DNA from: JBCCMQ01 sp039026235
Lineage (GTDB): Bacteria; Pseudomonadota; Alphaproteobacteria; Rhodobacterales; Rhodobacteraceae
Direction: 5' to 3'
Assembly: GCA_039026235.1 (NCBI GenBank)
Contig: JBCCMQ010000001.1
Location: 186,001-250,000, forward strand
Length of the DNA: 64,000 nucleotides
Made by a program: the position numbers and the translations under genes. Position 1 is the first letter of the stretch. The number at the start of each line of letters is the position of its first letter. Shown here piece after piece: positions 8,388 through 17,753 of this stretch. The notes beneath the pieces are model-generated. The model had not been told where the DNA came from, searched no databases, and worked only from the letters and a program-made list of their open reading frames with translations.

Positions 8388-9617
8388 ATGCCAGAAGACT
8401 TGGTAAACTCGTTCATGACCGGACCGGACGAAAACGGCCGCTTTGGCCAGTTCGGGGGCCGTTTCGTATCTGAAACGCTTATGCCGCTGATCCTGGAATT
8501 GGAAAAACAGTACGAGTTTGCCAAGGTTGATGCCGCGTTTTGGTCGGAAATGCACAACCTCTGGACGCATTACGTTGGTCGACCGAGCCCGCTGTACTTC
8601 GCCGACCGCCTGACCGCCCATCTGGGCGGGGCGAAGATCTACATGAAGCGCGACGAGTTGAACCACACCGGTGCGCACAAGATTAACAATGTGCTTGGCC
8701 AGATCTTGCTGGCCCGCCGCATGGGCAAGACCCGGATCATCGCCGAGACGGGCGCCGGCCAACACGGCGTTGCGACGGCAACGGTCTGCGCAAAGTTCGG
8801 GTTGAAATGCGTGGTCTACATGGGCGCACATGACGTCGAACGCCAGGCACCGAATGTCTTTCGGATGAAACTTCTGGGGGCAGAAGTTGTCCCGGTCACT
8901 TCGGGTCGGGGCACGCTCAAAGACGCCATGAACGACGCGCTTCGCGACTGGGTCACGAACGTCCGTGATACATTCTATTGCATCGGCACCGTGGCGGGCC
9001 CGCATCCCTATCCGGCAATGGTGCGTGATTTTCAGGCCATCATCGGCAAAGAGGCGAAGGCGCAGATGCAAGAGGCCGAGGGCCGGCTGCCAGATACCAT
9101 CATCGCCGCCATCGGTGGCGGATCGAATGCGATGGGCCTTTTCTATCCCTTTCTGGACGACAAAGAAGTGAGCATCATCGGCGTAGAGGCTGGCGGCAAG
9201 GGCGTCGACGAAAAGATGGAGCATTGTGCATCCTTGACCGGTGGTCGGCCGGGCGTGCTGCATGGCAACCGAACCTATCTTTTGCAGGATGACGACGGTC
9301 AGATTCTGGAAGGCTTTTCCATCTCGGCCGGTCTCGATTATCCCGGCATCGGGCCCGAGCATGCTTGGCTGCATGACATTGGCCGCGCCCAATATGTCTC
9401 GGTCACCGATGTTGAGGCGTTGGGCGCGTTTCAGCTCTGCTGCGAACAAGAAGGCATCATCCCCGCGCTGGAGCCAAGCCATGCTTTGGCCCATGTGGCA
9501 AAGATCGCGCCAGATCTGCCCAGCGACCACATCGTCTGCATGAACATGTGTGGCCGGGGCGACAAGGACATCTTTACGGTGGCGCGCGCCCTGGGCGTCG
9601 ATATGGACGGATCTTGA
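8388..9617 (+). CDS. trpB: Tryptophan synthase beta chain
   Basis: A 409-residue PLP enzyme that condenses indole with serine. The PLP lysine is K98 in HTGAHKINN; GAGQHGVA and the phosphate-binding GGGSNAMG follow. The longer frame back to 8319 lacks family residues, while the ATG at 8388 has a GGGAG site 8 bases upstream. trpA is unlinked here, 11 kb away on the other strand. Confidence 0.97.
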   Translation: MPEDLVNSFMTGPDENGRFGQFGGRFVSETLMPLILELEKQYEFAKVDAAFWSEMHNLWTHYVGRPSPLYFADRLTAHLGGAKIYMKRDELNHTGAHKINNVLGQILLARRMGKTRIIAETGAGQHGVATATVCAKFGLKCVVYMGAHDVERQAPNVFRMKLLGAEVVPVTSGRGTLKDAMNDALRDWVTNVRDTFYCIGTVAGPHPYPAMVRDFQAIIGKEAKAQMQEAEGRLPDTIIAAIGGGSNAMGLFYPFLDDKEVSIIGVEAGGKGVDEKMEHCASLTGGRPGVLHGNRTYLLQDDDGQILEGFSISAGLDYPGIGPEHAWLHDIGRAQYVSVTDVEALGAFQLCCEQEGIIPALEPSHALAHVAKIAPDLPSDHIVCMNMCGRGDKDIFTVARALGVDMDGS

Positions 9618-9784
9618 GGAAAAAGGACCACGAACTGGCCTAGTCCTTGGGTTTATGGGCCTAAGACGGCGGTGTAAAAGCCGCTGCCTAATCCTGATGC
9701 CAATGTCCTTTGGCGGCCGGGGCGTTGTTTCCTTGTGATGCGCATGCGGATGGCCCGCCTGCAGAAATCGCAAAGGACTACCCC

Positions 9785-10174
9785 ATGAAAACCAATCTCG
9801 TTCTTGCCGCCGCTATGGCAATCGCTGGCACAACCGCCCAGGCGGATACAACCGACGTCACAGAGACCGCGCTGGAGCGTCTGATCGATGAGGAAATCGT
9901 GATCGCTTTCTCTGGCAGCTTTTGGGAGGACTTCTTCAAGGGCGATTCGCGCCATCTTGAGCGTCTTGCCCGACTTGAAGACGACGATGATGATCGCGAC
10001 GATGATGATGACGACTATGATGATCGCGATGATGATGACGACGACGATGACGATGATGATGATCGCGACGATGACGACGACGACGATGATGACGACGACG
10101 ATGACGACGACGATGATGACGACGACGATGATGACGACGAAGACGACGACGACGATGATGACGACGACGACTGA
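9785..10174 (+). CDS. Secreted protein with 64-residue poly-aspartate tail
   Basis: A 129-residue protein. Residues 1-20 form a signal peptide ending in AQA. A helical segment of about 45 residues follows (VTETALERLIDEEI and FWEDFFKGDSR). The last 64 residues (9980-10171) are 59 Asp with only three Arg, one Tyr and one Glu. The ATG at 9785 follows AAAGGA and opens the signal peptide; the frame extends upstream without homology. Such tails bind divalent cations, so a role in Ca or Mg binding outside the cytoplasm is inferred. The next gene encodes a second poly-Asp protein. Confidence 0.8.
   Translation: MKTNLVLAAAMAIAGTTAQADTTDVTETALERLIDEEIVIAFSGSFWEDFFKGDSRHLERLARLEDDDDDRDDDDDDYDDRDDDDDDDDDDDDRDDDDDDDDDDDDDDDDDDDDDDDDEDDDDDDDDDD
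9980..10171 (+). repeat. GAY (GAC/GAT) trinucleotide repeat, 64 codons
   Basis: An almost pure run of GAC and GAT codons encodes the Asp tail of the upstream protein. Mixing of the two codons shows it is not a recent slippage product, yet length variation is possible. Confidence 0.9.
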
Positions 10175-10257
10175 TCAGGTGGCCGGGCATCTAACCTTCT
10201 GGCTACCTACACTGATCGTTTAGACCGTCGAAATCAGGGCGGAAGAAGCCCGCGTAA

Positions 10258-10287
10258 ACCCCAGGTACATGGTGCCTGGGGTCTTTC
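10258..10287 (+). terminator. Putative terminator after first poly-Asp gene
   Basis: An 11-bp stem (10258-10268 pairing with 10272-10282, one G-T wobble) has a three-base loop and is followed by CTTTC. It sits 84 bases after the poly-Asp gene and would separate it from the next gene. Confidence 0.75.
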
Positions 10288-10446
10288 TGGTGCAGCAACG
10301 CGTTAGGTCACCTGCAAGGCACAGGTGGCAAGATGGCCCGACGCATGCGCCAAGTTAGAGGCAAGCTGTCGTCGCTTGCGTCGGGCGACGGTGACAAAGA
10401 GAGTTGCGAGGGTGCGCTCCGGGTTGGGCGGAGCTATTATGAAATC

Positions 10447-10923
<477 letters not shown>

Positions 10924-10941
10924 GGAATTAGGAACCTCGGT

Positions 10942-11430
10942 ATGACGCGCTCTTGGGTGCTATGGTTGATACTCGCTATCCAGGCCGCATGCGGTATTTT
11001 TTTTGTAGGTGAAATCGTCGTAACGGTTTTGGGTATCACCCATCAGCCGATCGATTGGCAGGTTCACGAAGCGATTGAGATCGCGGCCTCATTTGGTCTG
11101 GTGCTGGGTGTGATCATGGGGGCCCTCGTTCTGCGCAGTGCCATGCGGCGCGAACGTAAAGCGCGCCAGCAACTGCGCGCCGCGTCAGGTGCCTTTATGG
11201 ATCTCGTCGATGATCGCTTTTCCGAATGGCGCCTGACCGCGGCGGAACGCGATGTGGCATTTTTCGTCATAAAGGGGTTCTCGACCGATGAGGTTGCGCG
11301 GTTGCGCAACACGTCTCCGGGAACCGTGAAGGCCCAGACCAACGCCATCTACCGCAAGGCTGGCGTGTCCAGCCGCGCCCAGCTCGTCAGCCATTTCGTG
11401 GAAGATCTAATGGCCGAGCGGCTGGTCTGA
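10942..11430 (+). CDS. Membrane-tethered LuxR-type HTH regulator
   Basis: A 162-residue protein. Two N-terminal membrane helices (about residues 6-32 and 45-67) are followed by a basic, helical linker. The C-terminal LuxR/GerE HTH (about 95-155) contains LTAAERDVAFFVIKGFSTDEVA and GTVKAQTNAIYRKAGV, in pieces typical of the fold. There is no receiver domain, so it may be a one-component sensor whose periplasmic part is only the short hairpin loop. It lies 18 bases after the PepSY/poly-Asp gene. Control of that operon is inferred. Confidence 0.82.
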   Translation: MTRSWVLWLILAIQAACGIFFVGEIVVTVLGITHQPIDWQVHEAIEIAASFGLVLGVIMGALVLRSAMRRERKARQQLRAASGAFMDLVDDRFSEWRLTAAERDVAFFVIKGFSTDEVARLRNTSPGTVKAQTNAIYRKAGVSSRAQLVSHFVEDLMAERLV

Positions 11431-11439
11431 AACTGCGCC

Positions 11440-11841
11440 TCACGTGTCCGTGTCGAACGGGTCCCGGTCGAGCGCGTGGGTCTCAAGCACTTCCATGGGC
11501 ACGATGTTCAATGCGCGTTCATGGGTGGCGTTCAGCACGACCTGCGGCGCAAAGCCTTCGCGGTGCGCCTCAAGGAAACGCGCGGCGCATAGACACCAGC
11601 GGTCGCCGGGTTTGAGACCGGCGAAGCCGAATTCTGGTCGCGGTGTGGACAGGTCATTTCCCAAGTACTTTGAGTGCGCCAGGAATTCGGCAGTCATGAC
11701 GGCGCAGACCGTGTGGCTGCCCGTGTCCGAAGGTCCGGTATCGCAACAGCCGTTTCGAAAGAAACCCGTCATCGGACTGGTCGAACAGGTCTGCAATTGA
11801 CCGCCCTGCACGTTGCGCGAAGCGTCGATTTCCATTGCCAT
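11440..11841 (-). CDS. DUF2237 family protein
   Basis: A 133-residue protein with the strongly conserved family sequence NVQGGQLQTCSTSPMTGF, SHTVCAVMTAEFL, GNDLSTPRPEFGF and GDRWCLCA. The function is unknown; the several conserved Cys suggest metal or redox chemistry. The ATG at 11841 sits 8 bases after GGGAGG, which lies within the end of the DUF2332 gene. The two genes are one base apart and surely co-transcribed. Confidence 0.92.
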   Translation of the reverse strand: MAMEIDASRNVQGGQLQTCSTSPMTGFFRNGCCDTGPSDTGSHTVCAVMTAEFLAHSKYLGNDLSTPRPEFGFAGLKPGDRWCLCAARFLEAHREGFAPQVVLNATHERALNIVPMEVLETHALDRDPFDTDT

Positions 11842-11842
11842 T

Positions 11843-12898
11843 TCAGTCGCCTCCCAAAGGATCCAGCGTGACCCGCTTCCATTCAATCCACTGGCCGTGA
11901 AAGCCGCAGTTGCCCAGTGATACGGTTTTCCCGCCCGGCCAGACGGTCAGGGACAGTTCAGCGGCCTTCCCGCCGGTCTCCATCGAAAAGCGCACCAGCG
12001 GTGCATCTTCGTCGGCCATCTTACCTGCCATCGCAAGGGCCGTCTCGGCCTTGGCAACTGTTTTCGGCGGGAAGTACTGCCAGGCGATAGTGTGATAGAC
12101 AAACCGCAGCTTTCCGTCCGGCCGCGCGGCAAGGACCTTGGTCAGCCAGTCTCCGGCATCCCCTGAATCTATCTCGGCAGGCACGTCGGCGGCGATCGTC
12201 GCCGCCGCTTCGGTGCGGTGAAACCGTTCGGCCTGATCCGGCCATATGTAGCTCAAAAGCCGAGTGCGGTCGGTGGACGGATCGAGCGGGGACAGATCGA
12301 CACCGGCGCGGCGAAGAATGACCGGAGCGTCAGGGAGGGGCGCCGGGCCGCGCCAGGCCGGTTCCAGCACAACTGGCGCATCCGTTGGGCCATAGCGTAT
12401 GTCGTTTGCGCGCATCGCGAAGTGATCGGCCCGCAGGTTCAGCCCCGCGCTGCAGCCCAACTCAAATAGCTCAATTGGGCGTCCGAAGGCCCGCGCGACC
12501 ATATGGAGGGCCGGGATCAGAACCGCCGAGCGGCGAACCTCGTTGGTTTGGGGCGGCAAGCCAAGCCCGCCAAGGATCTTGGTCTGCCGATTTTCGAACA
12601 CCGAGATGATGGCCGCCCAGAGACTGTCGTCGCTGACTACATTCGGCGGATAGGCTTTGATCAGATCCGGTTCGCCGTCAATTTTCAACTCGTGAAGCGC
12701 CCCGGCCAGACGCAAAGGCAGAGAACTGGCTGAGGCATCCGGGTCGTGGGGCCAGGAAAGCACGGCGTCGCTGATCGCATCCCCGGGCGTCAGACGCTCT
12801 GCAAACACTGTCATAAGCCGTGCCATAAAGGGCGATCCCAGATTGGCACAGGCTGCCGATTGTCGTGCGAATGCCTCTCGCACCAGGCTTTCGGTCAC
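11843..12898 (-). CDS. DUF2332 family protein
   Basis: A 351-residue protein of the DUF2332 family. Conserved parts include FELGCSAGLNLRADHF, which resembles the SAM-binding loop of methyltransferases, and a later FVYHTIAWQYFP strand. Activity has not been established for the family. The start overlaps the pth stop by 4 bases. The order pth, DUF2332, DUF2237 suggests one transcript from the pth side. Confidence 0.88.
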   Translation of the reverse strand: MTESLVREAFARQSAACANLGSPFMARLMTVFAERLTPGDAISDAVLSWPHDPDASASSLPLRLAGALHELKIDGEPDLIKAYPPNVVSDDSLWAAIISVFENRQTKILGGLGLPPQTNEVRRSAVLIPALHMVARAFGRPIELFELGCSAGLNLRADHFAMRANDIRYGPTDAPVVLEPAWRGPAPLPDAPVILRRAGVDLSPLDPSTDRTRLLSYIWPDQAERFHRTEAAATIAADVPAEIDSGDAGDWLTKVLAARPDGKLRFVYHTIAWQYFPPKTVAKAETALAMAGKMADEDAPLVRFSMETGGKAAELSLTVWPGGKTVSLGNCGFHGQWIEWKRVTLDPLGGD

Positions 12899-13590
12899 CG
12901 GAACCGGTCCACGAGCCGCTGAAGGGCGCTTTTGGGTTCCGGAACGATGGCGTCGGGCGCCTTATCGTGTTTCGGCTCGGCGGGCTTAGGCGGATTTGGC
13001 ATGGCTTTCCCACCGGACCGGGGCGGTGCCACACGTAGCGACACGGCGTTCATGAAGCGCCCGTTGTCATCGGAGGCAAGCGCGTCCGCACCGTCCGAGA
13101 TTCCCGTGAGCAGATTTTCGAGCCAGTCATCATCCGACTTTGCGAAATCGTGCAGAACATAGCCCGGCACCGCCTCTTTCCGTCCGGGATGGCCGACCCC
13201 TAGGCGCACACGGCGGTAGTGCGGCCCGATGTGGGTGTGAAGCGACCGCAGCCCGTTATGGCCGGCATGACCTCCGCCCATTTTGACGCGGCATTTGGCG
13301 GGTGCCAGATCTATCTCATCGTGAAATACGGTCACGTCAGGCGCTTCGAGTTTGAAAAAGCGCAGCGCCTCGCCCACCGCCTGACCCGAATTGTTCATGA
13401 ATGTCTGGGGTTTAAGCAGGAAAACCTTGTCGTCGCCAAGCCGCCCCTCGGCGACCTCGGCATTGAACTTTGACCGCCAGGGGCCAAAGCCATGGTCGGC
13501 GGCAATGCGGTCGACCGCCATGAAGCCGATGTTGTGCCGTTGGCGGCTGTATTTGGGCCCGGGATTGCCGAGCCCGGCAAAAATCTGCAT
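12895..13590 (-). CDS. pth: Peptidyl-tRNA hydrolase
   Basis: A 231-residue enzyme that frees peptides from stalled peptidyl-tRNA. The N-terminal GLGNPGPKY, catalytic His19 in RHNIGF, the LLKPQTFMN strand and the HDEIDL segment are in place. The last 35 residues are a Pro/Lys/Ala-rich extension, common in Rhodobacteraceae. The frame is open to 13701, but the ATG at 13590 gives the family N-terminus and has GAAGGGAA upstream. It follows rplY, as usual. Confidence 0.96.
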   Translation of the reverse strand: MQIFAGLGNPGPKYSRQRHNIGFMAVDRIAADHGFGPWRSKFNAEVAEGRLGDDKVFLLKPQTFMNNSGQAVGEALRFFKLEAPDVTVFHDEIDLAPAKCRVKMGGGHAGHNGLRSLHTHIGPHYRRVRLGVGHPGRKEAVPGYVLHDFAKSDDDWLENLLTGISDGADALASDDNGRFMNAVSLRVAPPRSGGKAMPNPPKPAEPKHDKAPDAIVPEPKSALQRLVDRFR

Positions 13591-13725
13591 GGGCCAATTC
13601 CCTTCAGCTCTTCTTTGCACTTTGGTGGGCGATTTTCCAATCGAGAAACCGGACGGGTGAATTCGATTGGCCCGAATGCGGCAGAGAAAAGTAGCCAGCA
13701 CTGAAGATGGAATGCGCCTTTCCCC

Positions 13726-13753
13726 AAAGAAAAACGGGGCCCGAGGCCCCGTT
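13726..13753 (-). terminator. Rho-independent terminator of rplY
   Basis: Read on the minus strand: a 9-bp perfect stem AACGGGGCC/GGCCCCGTT with a three-base loop, then TTTCTTT. It lies 23 bases past the rplY stop and upstream of pth. Confidence 0.92.
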
Positions 13754-13775
13754 GACTGTCTCGATCCGTGAAGGA

Positions 13776-14417
13776 CTACGCTTCGGCTTCGGTTTCCTCT
13801 TCGGTCTCCGTTTCCTCTTCGGCTTCTTCAGCTTCGGAAGACTTAAGGCCGGACGGTGCGCTGATGTTAGCGATGACAAAATCGCGGTCAATGGTCGGCT
13901 TTGCACCGGATGGCAGCGCCACCATCGAGATTGTCGCCGTGTCGCCGATGTTCATTTCCGAGATATCGACGGTGATCGATTCCGGAATATCGCCGGCAGT
14001 CACCAGAAGTTCGACTTCCGGACGAACAACCGTAAGCACGCCGCCGCGCTTCAGCCCAGGCGATGTGTCTTCGCCCACGAATTCAACCGGGATGAACAGA
14101 TTGATCTTGGTGCTCCGGCGCAAACGCATGAGATCCAGGTGCGTCGGCAAGTCCTTGACGACGTCACGTTGGACATTCCGGCAGATTACGCGGACGTCAT
14201 CGTGTCCATCAACCTTGAGGTTGAAAAGCGTCGCCAGAAAACGTCCCTGCTTCAGCCGCTTGAAAAGGACGTTATAGGGGATGTTGATCGGAAGCGGATC
14301 TGTGCCGCCGCCATAAACGATGCCAGGTACCATGCCATCTCGGCGTGCTTGTCGGGCGGCCCCCTTGCCTGTCCCCGAACGTACCTCGGCGTGAAGATCT
14401 GGTATCTCTCCAGCCAT
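13776..14417 (-). CDS. rplY: 50S ribosomal protein L25/general stress protein Ctc
   Basis: A 213-residue, long-form L25 that binds 5S rRNA. The N-terminal L25 domain (residues 1-95) has GKGAARQARRDGMVPGIVYGG and LMRLRRSTKINL; the TL5-type C-terminal beta domain spans about 100-185. A very acidic Glu-rich tail ends the protein. A terminator follows. The neighbouring pth is the classic partner. Confidence 0.95.
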   Translation of the reverse strand: MAGEIPDLHAEVRSGTGKGAARQARRDGMVPGIVYGGGTDPLPINIPYNVLFKRLKQGRFLATLFNLKVDGHDDVRVICRNVQRDVVKDLPTHLDLMRLRRSTKINLFIPVEFVGEDTSPGLKRGGVLTVVRPEVELLVTAGDIPESITVDISEMNIGDTATISMVALPSGAKPTIDRDFVIANISAPSGLKSSEAEEAEEETETEEETEAEA

Positions 14418-14623
14418 GTAAGTGCTCCTTCGGACTGTCGGGCATCCTCCAAGGGTGTATGCCCGCTGAAGCCGCAGGCACTAGGGAAGATTCGGGCGAA
14501 ATGCAAGCGCCCAAATGTCACCGGCCTGGTCCAAGACGCCGGGGCGTGGTTGCATGTCAAAACTCGGAACTTTGCCCTAGAAAAACAATTTAATTAAATA
14601 AAAACAATAAATTAGAATGGCCT

Positions 14624-14638
14624 TCGCATATTATGCGA
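14624..14638. promoter_or_regulatory. Palindrome in AT-rich promoter region of RTX gene
   Basis: TCGCATA-T-TATGCGA is a perfect palindrome with 7-bp arms, lying 66 bases before the RTX gene and just after a stretch rich in A and T (14577-14616). The AT content stands out from the flanking DNA. It could be a regulator site controlling the secreted protein. No regulator is encoded next to it. Confidence 0.5.
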
Positions 14639-14704
14639 CATCCGCCCAAGATGCCAGCCACCGCCTAGTCTGATGGCAATTCAATTCAGCAAAAGGGTGC
14701 TACA

Positions 14705-16249
14705 ATGCCATCTTACATCATCAGCGGAAAAACAACGACGCCCCGCACAGTTTCAGGCGACAGTCAGTATGTATATGTCGGAACTTCGGGCACCATCGAA
14801 GTCGATGGGGCGGCTTCGGCCATCACCACGAAGGCGGCGAACACGGTCTATAACTACGGACTTCTCGAAGCTGATGCCGCGACGATCAAATCGTCCGACA
14901 CCCCGACGGTTCAAAACTACGAAACCGGCACCATCCGGTCCAAGTCTTCCGACGCCCTGCGTGTGACCAACCTCGACGGCGGTTTGCGCCTGACGAACCA
15001 GGGTCTGATGGACGGCAAAAGCAACGGCGTCTCTGTCAATGCAAGCAGTTCGTTGTCAAGTTCTATAACCAACTATGCAGGCGCAAAGATCCTGGGCCGC
15101 ACCGGCTCCGGTATCGACGTCGAGCATACGGCCACCGGCACTATGCAAGTCCTTAACTACGGCAAGACTGTGGGCCTGCAAGAGGGCGTGAACTTCGAAG
15201 GTGACGAATCGGCGCGCAGTTATGTCTATAACTACGATGGTGGCGAAATCCGCAGCGCAGGCACAGCAGTCGATGGCAGTAATGGATTCGACTACGTCGC
15301 AAATTATGGAAAAATCCAAGACACAGCGGCCGGCGGTGCGGCCGTTGCGATGCGCGGTGGCAATGATTCCCTGGTGAACAAGGGAACGATCATTGGCGAT
15401 GTCAAAATGGGCTCCGGCGATGATTACTACTACGGTGCTGGCGAGGTCACTGGCCGTCTAATGGGGGGCGCCGGAGATGACGTTTTCAGCGTCCTTTTCA
15501 GCCAGCAGAAGGTCGTCGGCGGAACCGGCATCGATACCGTCTATTCCTCGGCCAGCTACCAACTTTCTGATGCGTCCACAGAGAACCTCTGGGGACAGGG
15601 CTCGGAAAACATCCGACTGGTCGGGAACTCTTCGGACAACATGATCACAGGCAACAAAGGTGACAATAAGATCTTCGGCCTAGACGGTAAGGATAGCCTG
15701 AACGGGAGTTATGGTGATGACGACCTCTATGGCGGGAACGGTCGCGATGTTGCGGACTATAGCTGGGACAATACGGCGTTGAAGGCCGACCTGGCGCGCG
15801 GCATTGCGTACAGCGACAAGTCCGGTGTGGACAAATTGGTCGACATCGAAAGCCTAAACGGCGGCAGAGGCAATGATATCCTGAAGGGTGACGCTGGTGC
15901 CAACACACTGAAGGGTGGCTACGGCAATGACACAATCGCCGGGCGCGGTGGCAACGACAGGATCAACGGTGGCGAAGGCAACGACATGCTCAGCGGAAAC
16001 GCAGGCGCAGATGTTTTTGTCTTTGCAGACAAGTTCGGTGATGACGTTGTACGGGACTTTCAGGTTGGCCAGCCTGGCGAAAAGATACATCTGGCCGGCG
16101 TCGATGGGATCGACAACTTTGCGGATCTGAAACAGTACCATCTGAGCGACAGCAAAGGCGATGCCCTGATCGAAGACGACTTCGGCAACTCAATCCTGTT
16201 GGAAGGTGTATCCGTCGATCAACTGAGCGCGGGTGACTTCATCTTCTGA
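14705..16249 (+). CDS. RTX-type calcium-binding secreted protein
   Basis: A 514-residue protein with no Sec signal. The N-terminal half (about 50-235) holds repeated strands of the NYGxI or NxGxI type, suggesting a beta-solenoid. From about 235 come glycine-rich RTX nonapeptides such as GGAGDDVFS, GGNGRDVAD, GGRGNDILK and GGEGNDMLS, which bind calcium. The end (GADVFVFADKFGDDVVRDF) is the usual type I secretion cap. Export by a type I ABC system is inferred, but no such transporter is in this window. The ATG follows AAGGG by 8 bases. It could be an S-layer-like or adhesive protein. Confidence 0.88.
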   Translation: MPSYIISGKTTTPRTVSGDSQYVYVGTSGTIEVDGAASAITTKAANTVYNYGLLEADAATIKSSDTPTVQNYETGTIRSKSSDALRVTNLDGGLRLTNQGLMDGKSNGVSVNASSSLSSSITNYAGAKILGRTGSGIDVEHTATGTMQVLNYGKTVGLQEGVNFEGDESARSYVYNYDGGEIRSAGTAVDGSNGFDYVANYGKIQDTAAGGAAVAMRGGNDSLVNKGTIIGDVKMGSGDDYYYGAGEVTGRLMGGAGDDVFSVLFSQQKVVGGTGIDTVYSSASYQLSDASTENLWGQGSENIRLVGNSSDNMITGNKGDNKIFGLDGKDSLNGSYGDDDLYGGNGRDVADYSWDNTALKADLARGIAYSDKSGVDKLVDIESLNGGRGNDILKGDAGANTLKGGYGNDTIAGRGGNDRINGGEGNDMLSGNAGADVFVFADKFGDDVVRDFQVGQPGEKIHLAGVDGIDNFADLKQYHLSDSKGDALIEDDFGNSILLEGVSVDQLSAGDFIF

Positions 16250-16259
16250 GCCAATACAC

Positions 16260-17135
16260 CTACCTCGCCGGCGGATCGGGATCTTCCAGGATCCGCCGTG
16301 CGGTCCGAAAAACATCCGCCGCGCCGTCGCCACGATCGAGCGCGGCGGCAAGCGTTTCGTGAAGGACCGACAGGGCAGGGGTCTCGACGTCAAGGGACTG
16401 GGCGACGGACAGAAAAAGCGAAGAATCCTTGAAAACGCCTGCGCCGGGAAATCCGACCCGGTCGCTTGTGCCGCGCAGCAGATCCATCCGCGCCCGGGTC
16501 ATCGCGTTCGTGCCTGGGCTCGACTCTATGATGCTTAACAAAACGTCCCTTTGCAGTCCGCAGGCCCGGCCAAGCCGCAGCGCCTCGATTAGGCCCTGGT
16601 AGGATACCTGCAAAAGCGTGTTGTTCACGATCTTAGCGGCATAGCCCGAACCAAGATCCCCGGTCGGGCGCAGGTTGTCCGTAAGCGCGGACAGGACCGG
16701 CGCTGCTCTCTTCTTTGCTGCGTCACTGCCGCCCAGAAAGACCCCTGCATTGCCGCCCATCACCACTTCGGGGCCGCCAGATATCGGCGCATCGACAAGG
16801 GCACATCCGGCTTCGGCAAAACGGTCTGCAAAGCTCAGGATTGTGCTGGGCGCGATGGTTGAGGTCTCGATCAGTAGATTCCCGTGCAGATCCAAATCCA
16901 GGATCTGTAAAAACACATCCTTTACGGCCGCATCGTCGAAAAGGGACAGGATCAGGACATCAGCGCCACCGGCCAACTGCGCAAGACTTTCCGTCCGTTC
17001 AATACCCTCGACGGGCCGCGACGACCGGTTCCACCCCCGAACACGCAGGCCCTTGGCCTTAAGGCGTATGGCAATCGCGCTGCCCATCCGGCCCAGGCCG
17101 ACGACGCCAATGCGATGATCCTGACCATTGTCCAT
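16260..17135 (-). CDS. NAD(P)-dependent beta-hydroxyacid dehydrogenase (3-hydroxyisobutyrate dehydrogenase family)
   Basis: A 291-residue two-domain enzyme. The N-terminal Rossmann fold begins with VGLGRMGSAIA (residues 11-21). The signature DAPISGGPEVVMGGNAG occurs near 115-131, and the catalytic Lys lies in AAKIVNNTLL. The C-terminal helical domain completes the fold. Substrate cannot be told from sequence. An AGGAG site precedes the ATG. It converges on the RTX gene, with only ten bases between stops, and is followed upstream by msrB. Confidence 0.9.
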   Translation of the reverse strand: MDNGQDHRIGVVGLGRMGSAIAIRLKAKGLRVRGWNRSSRPVEGIERTESLAQLAGGADVLILSLFDDAAVKDVFLQILDLDLHGNLLIETSTIAPSTILSFADRFAEAGCALVDAPISGGPEVVMGGNAGVFLGGSDAAKKRAAPVLSALTDNLRPTGDLGSGYAAKIVNNTLLQVSYQGLIEALRLGRACGLQRDVLLSIIESSPGTNAMTRARMDLLRGTSDRVGFPGAGVFKDSSLFLSVAQSLDVETPALSVLHETLAAALDRGDGAADVFRTARRILEDPDPPAR

Positions 17136-17192
17136 GCCCGATGCTCCTGCCGTTTCGGGCAGATTAATCCGCGCCGTTCAGAGGTGAAAGCC

Positions 17193-17657
17193 TCAGGTGG
17201 CGGTAAAGGTCAGGGCAATCCCGTTCAGGCAGTGGCGCTTGCCGGTGGGGGCGGGGCCGTCATTGAAGATATGGCCGAAATGACCGCCGCACCGACGACA
17301 GTGGACTTCAGTGCGTCGCATGAAAAAGCTGTTGTCGGGCCGTGTGCCAACCGCGTTCGGCAGCGATTGAAAGAAGCTTGGCCAGCCCGTCCCGCTTTCA
17401 TACTTCGCCTTCGACGAATAAACCGGGAGTTCGCAGCCCTTGCAGTGATAGGTGCCAGCACGGGTCTCGTCATTCAGGGGGCTGGAATAAGGACGTTCCG
17501 TGCCTTCGCGGCGCAGCACCTTATAGGCGGCAGGAGACAGCATCGCCCGCCATTCGGCGTCGGTGCGCGTGATCTCAAACTTTCCGCCGACAGCAAATCC
17601 CGGCTGGCTGATCCAGGGCAGGGCGGCGGCACTCAGCAAAAATGAACGGCGATTCAT
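17193..17657 (-). CDS. msrB: Peptide-methionine (R)-S-oxide reductase, exported
   Basis: A 154-residue MsrB that reduces methionine R-sulfoxide. Residues 1-22 are a signal sequence with a twin-arginine NRRSFLL start, so a periplasmic, possibly Tat-exported, enzyme. Zinc-binding CKGC and CRRC pairs, the SGTGWPSF strand and the catalytic Cys in RHCLNGIAL are all present. A GGAG site precedes the ATG. Confidence 0.94.
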   Translation of the reverse strand: MNRRSFLLSAAALPWISQPGFAVGGKFEITRTDAEWRAMLSPAAYKVLRREGTERPYSSPLNDETRAGTYHCKGCELPVYSSKAKYESGTGWPSFFQSLPNAVGTRPDNSFFMRRTEVHCRRCGGHFGHIFNDGPAPTGKRHCLNGIALTFTAT

Positions 17658-17753
17658 AGTACATCTCCTCCGATGGCGGAGACGTATGCAGTCTGGTCTC
17701 TATCCTGCAATCCACGATTGTTCCCGAGTTCGTGAGGATTGTTGCCGGTGACG

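Noticed and set aside
8373..9773. 466-codon open frame antisense to trpB
   Set aside because: Shadow of trpB; no motif and improbable composition.
13707..14597. 296-codon plus-strand frame over rplY
   Set aside because: Antisense of rplY and its terminator; no features.
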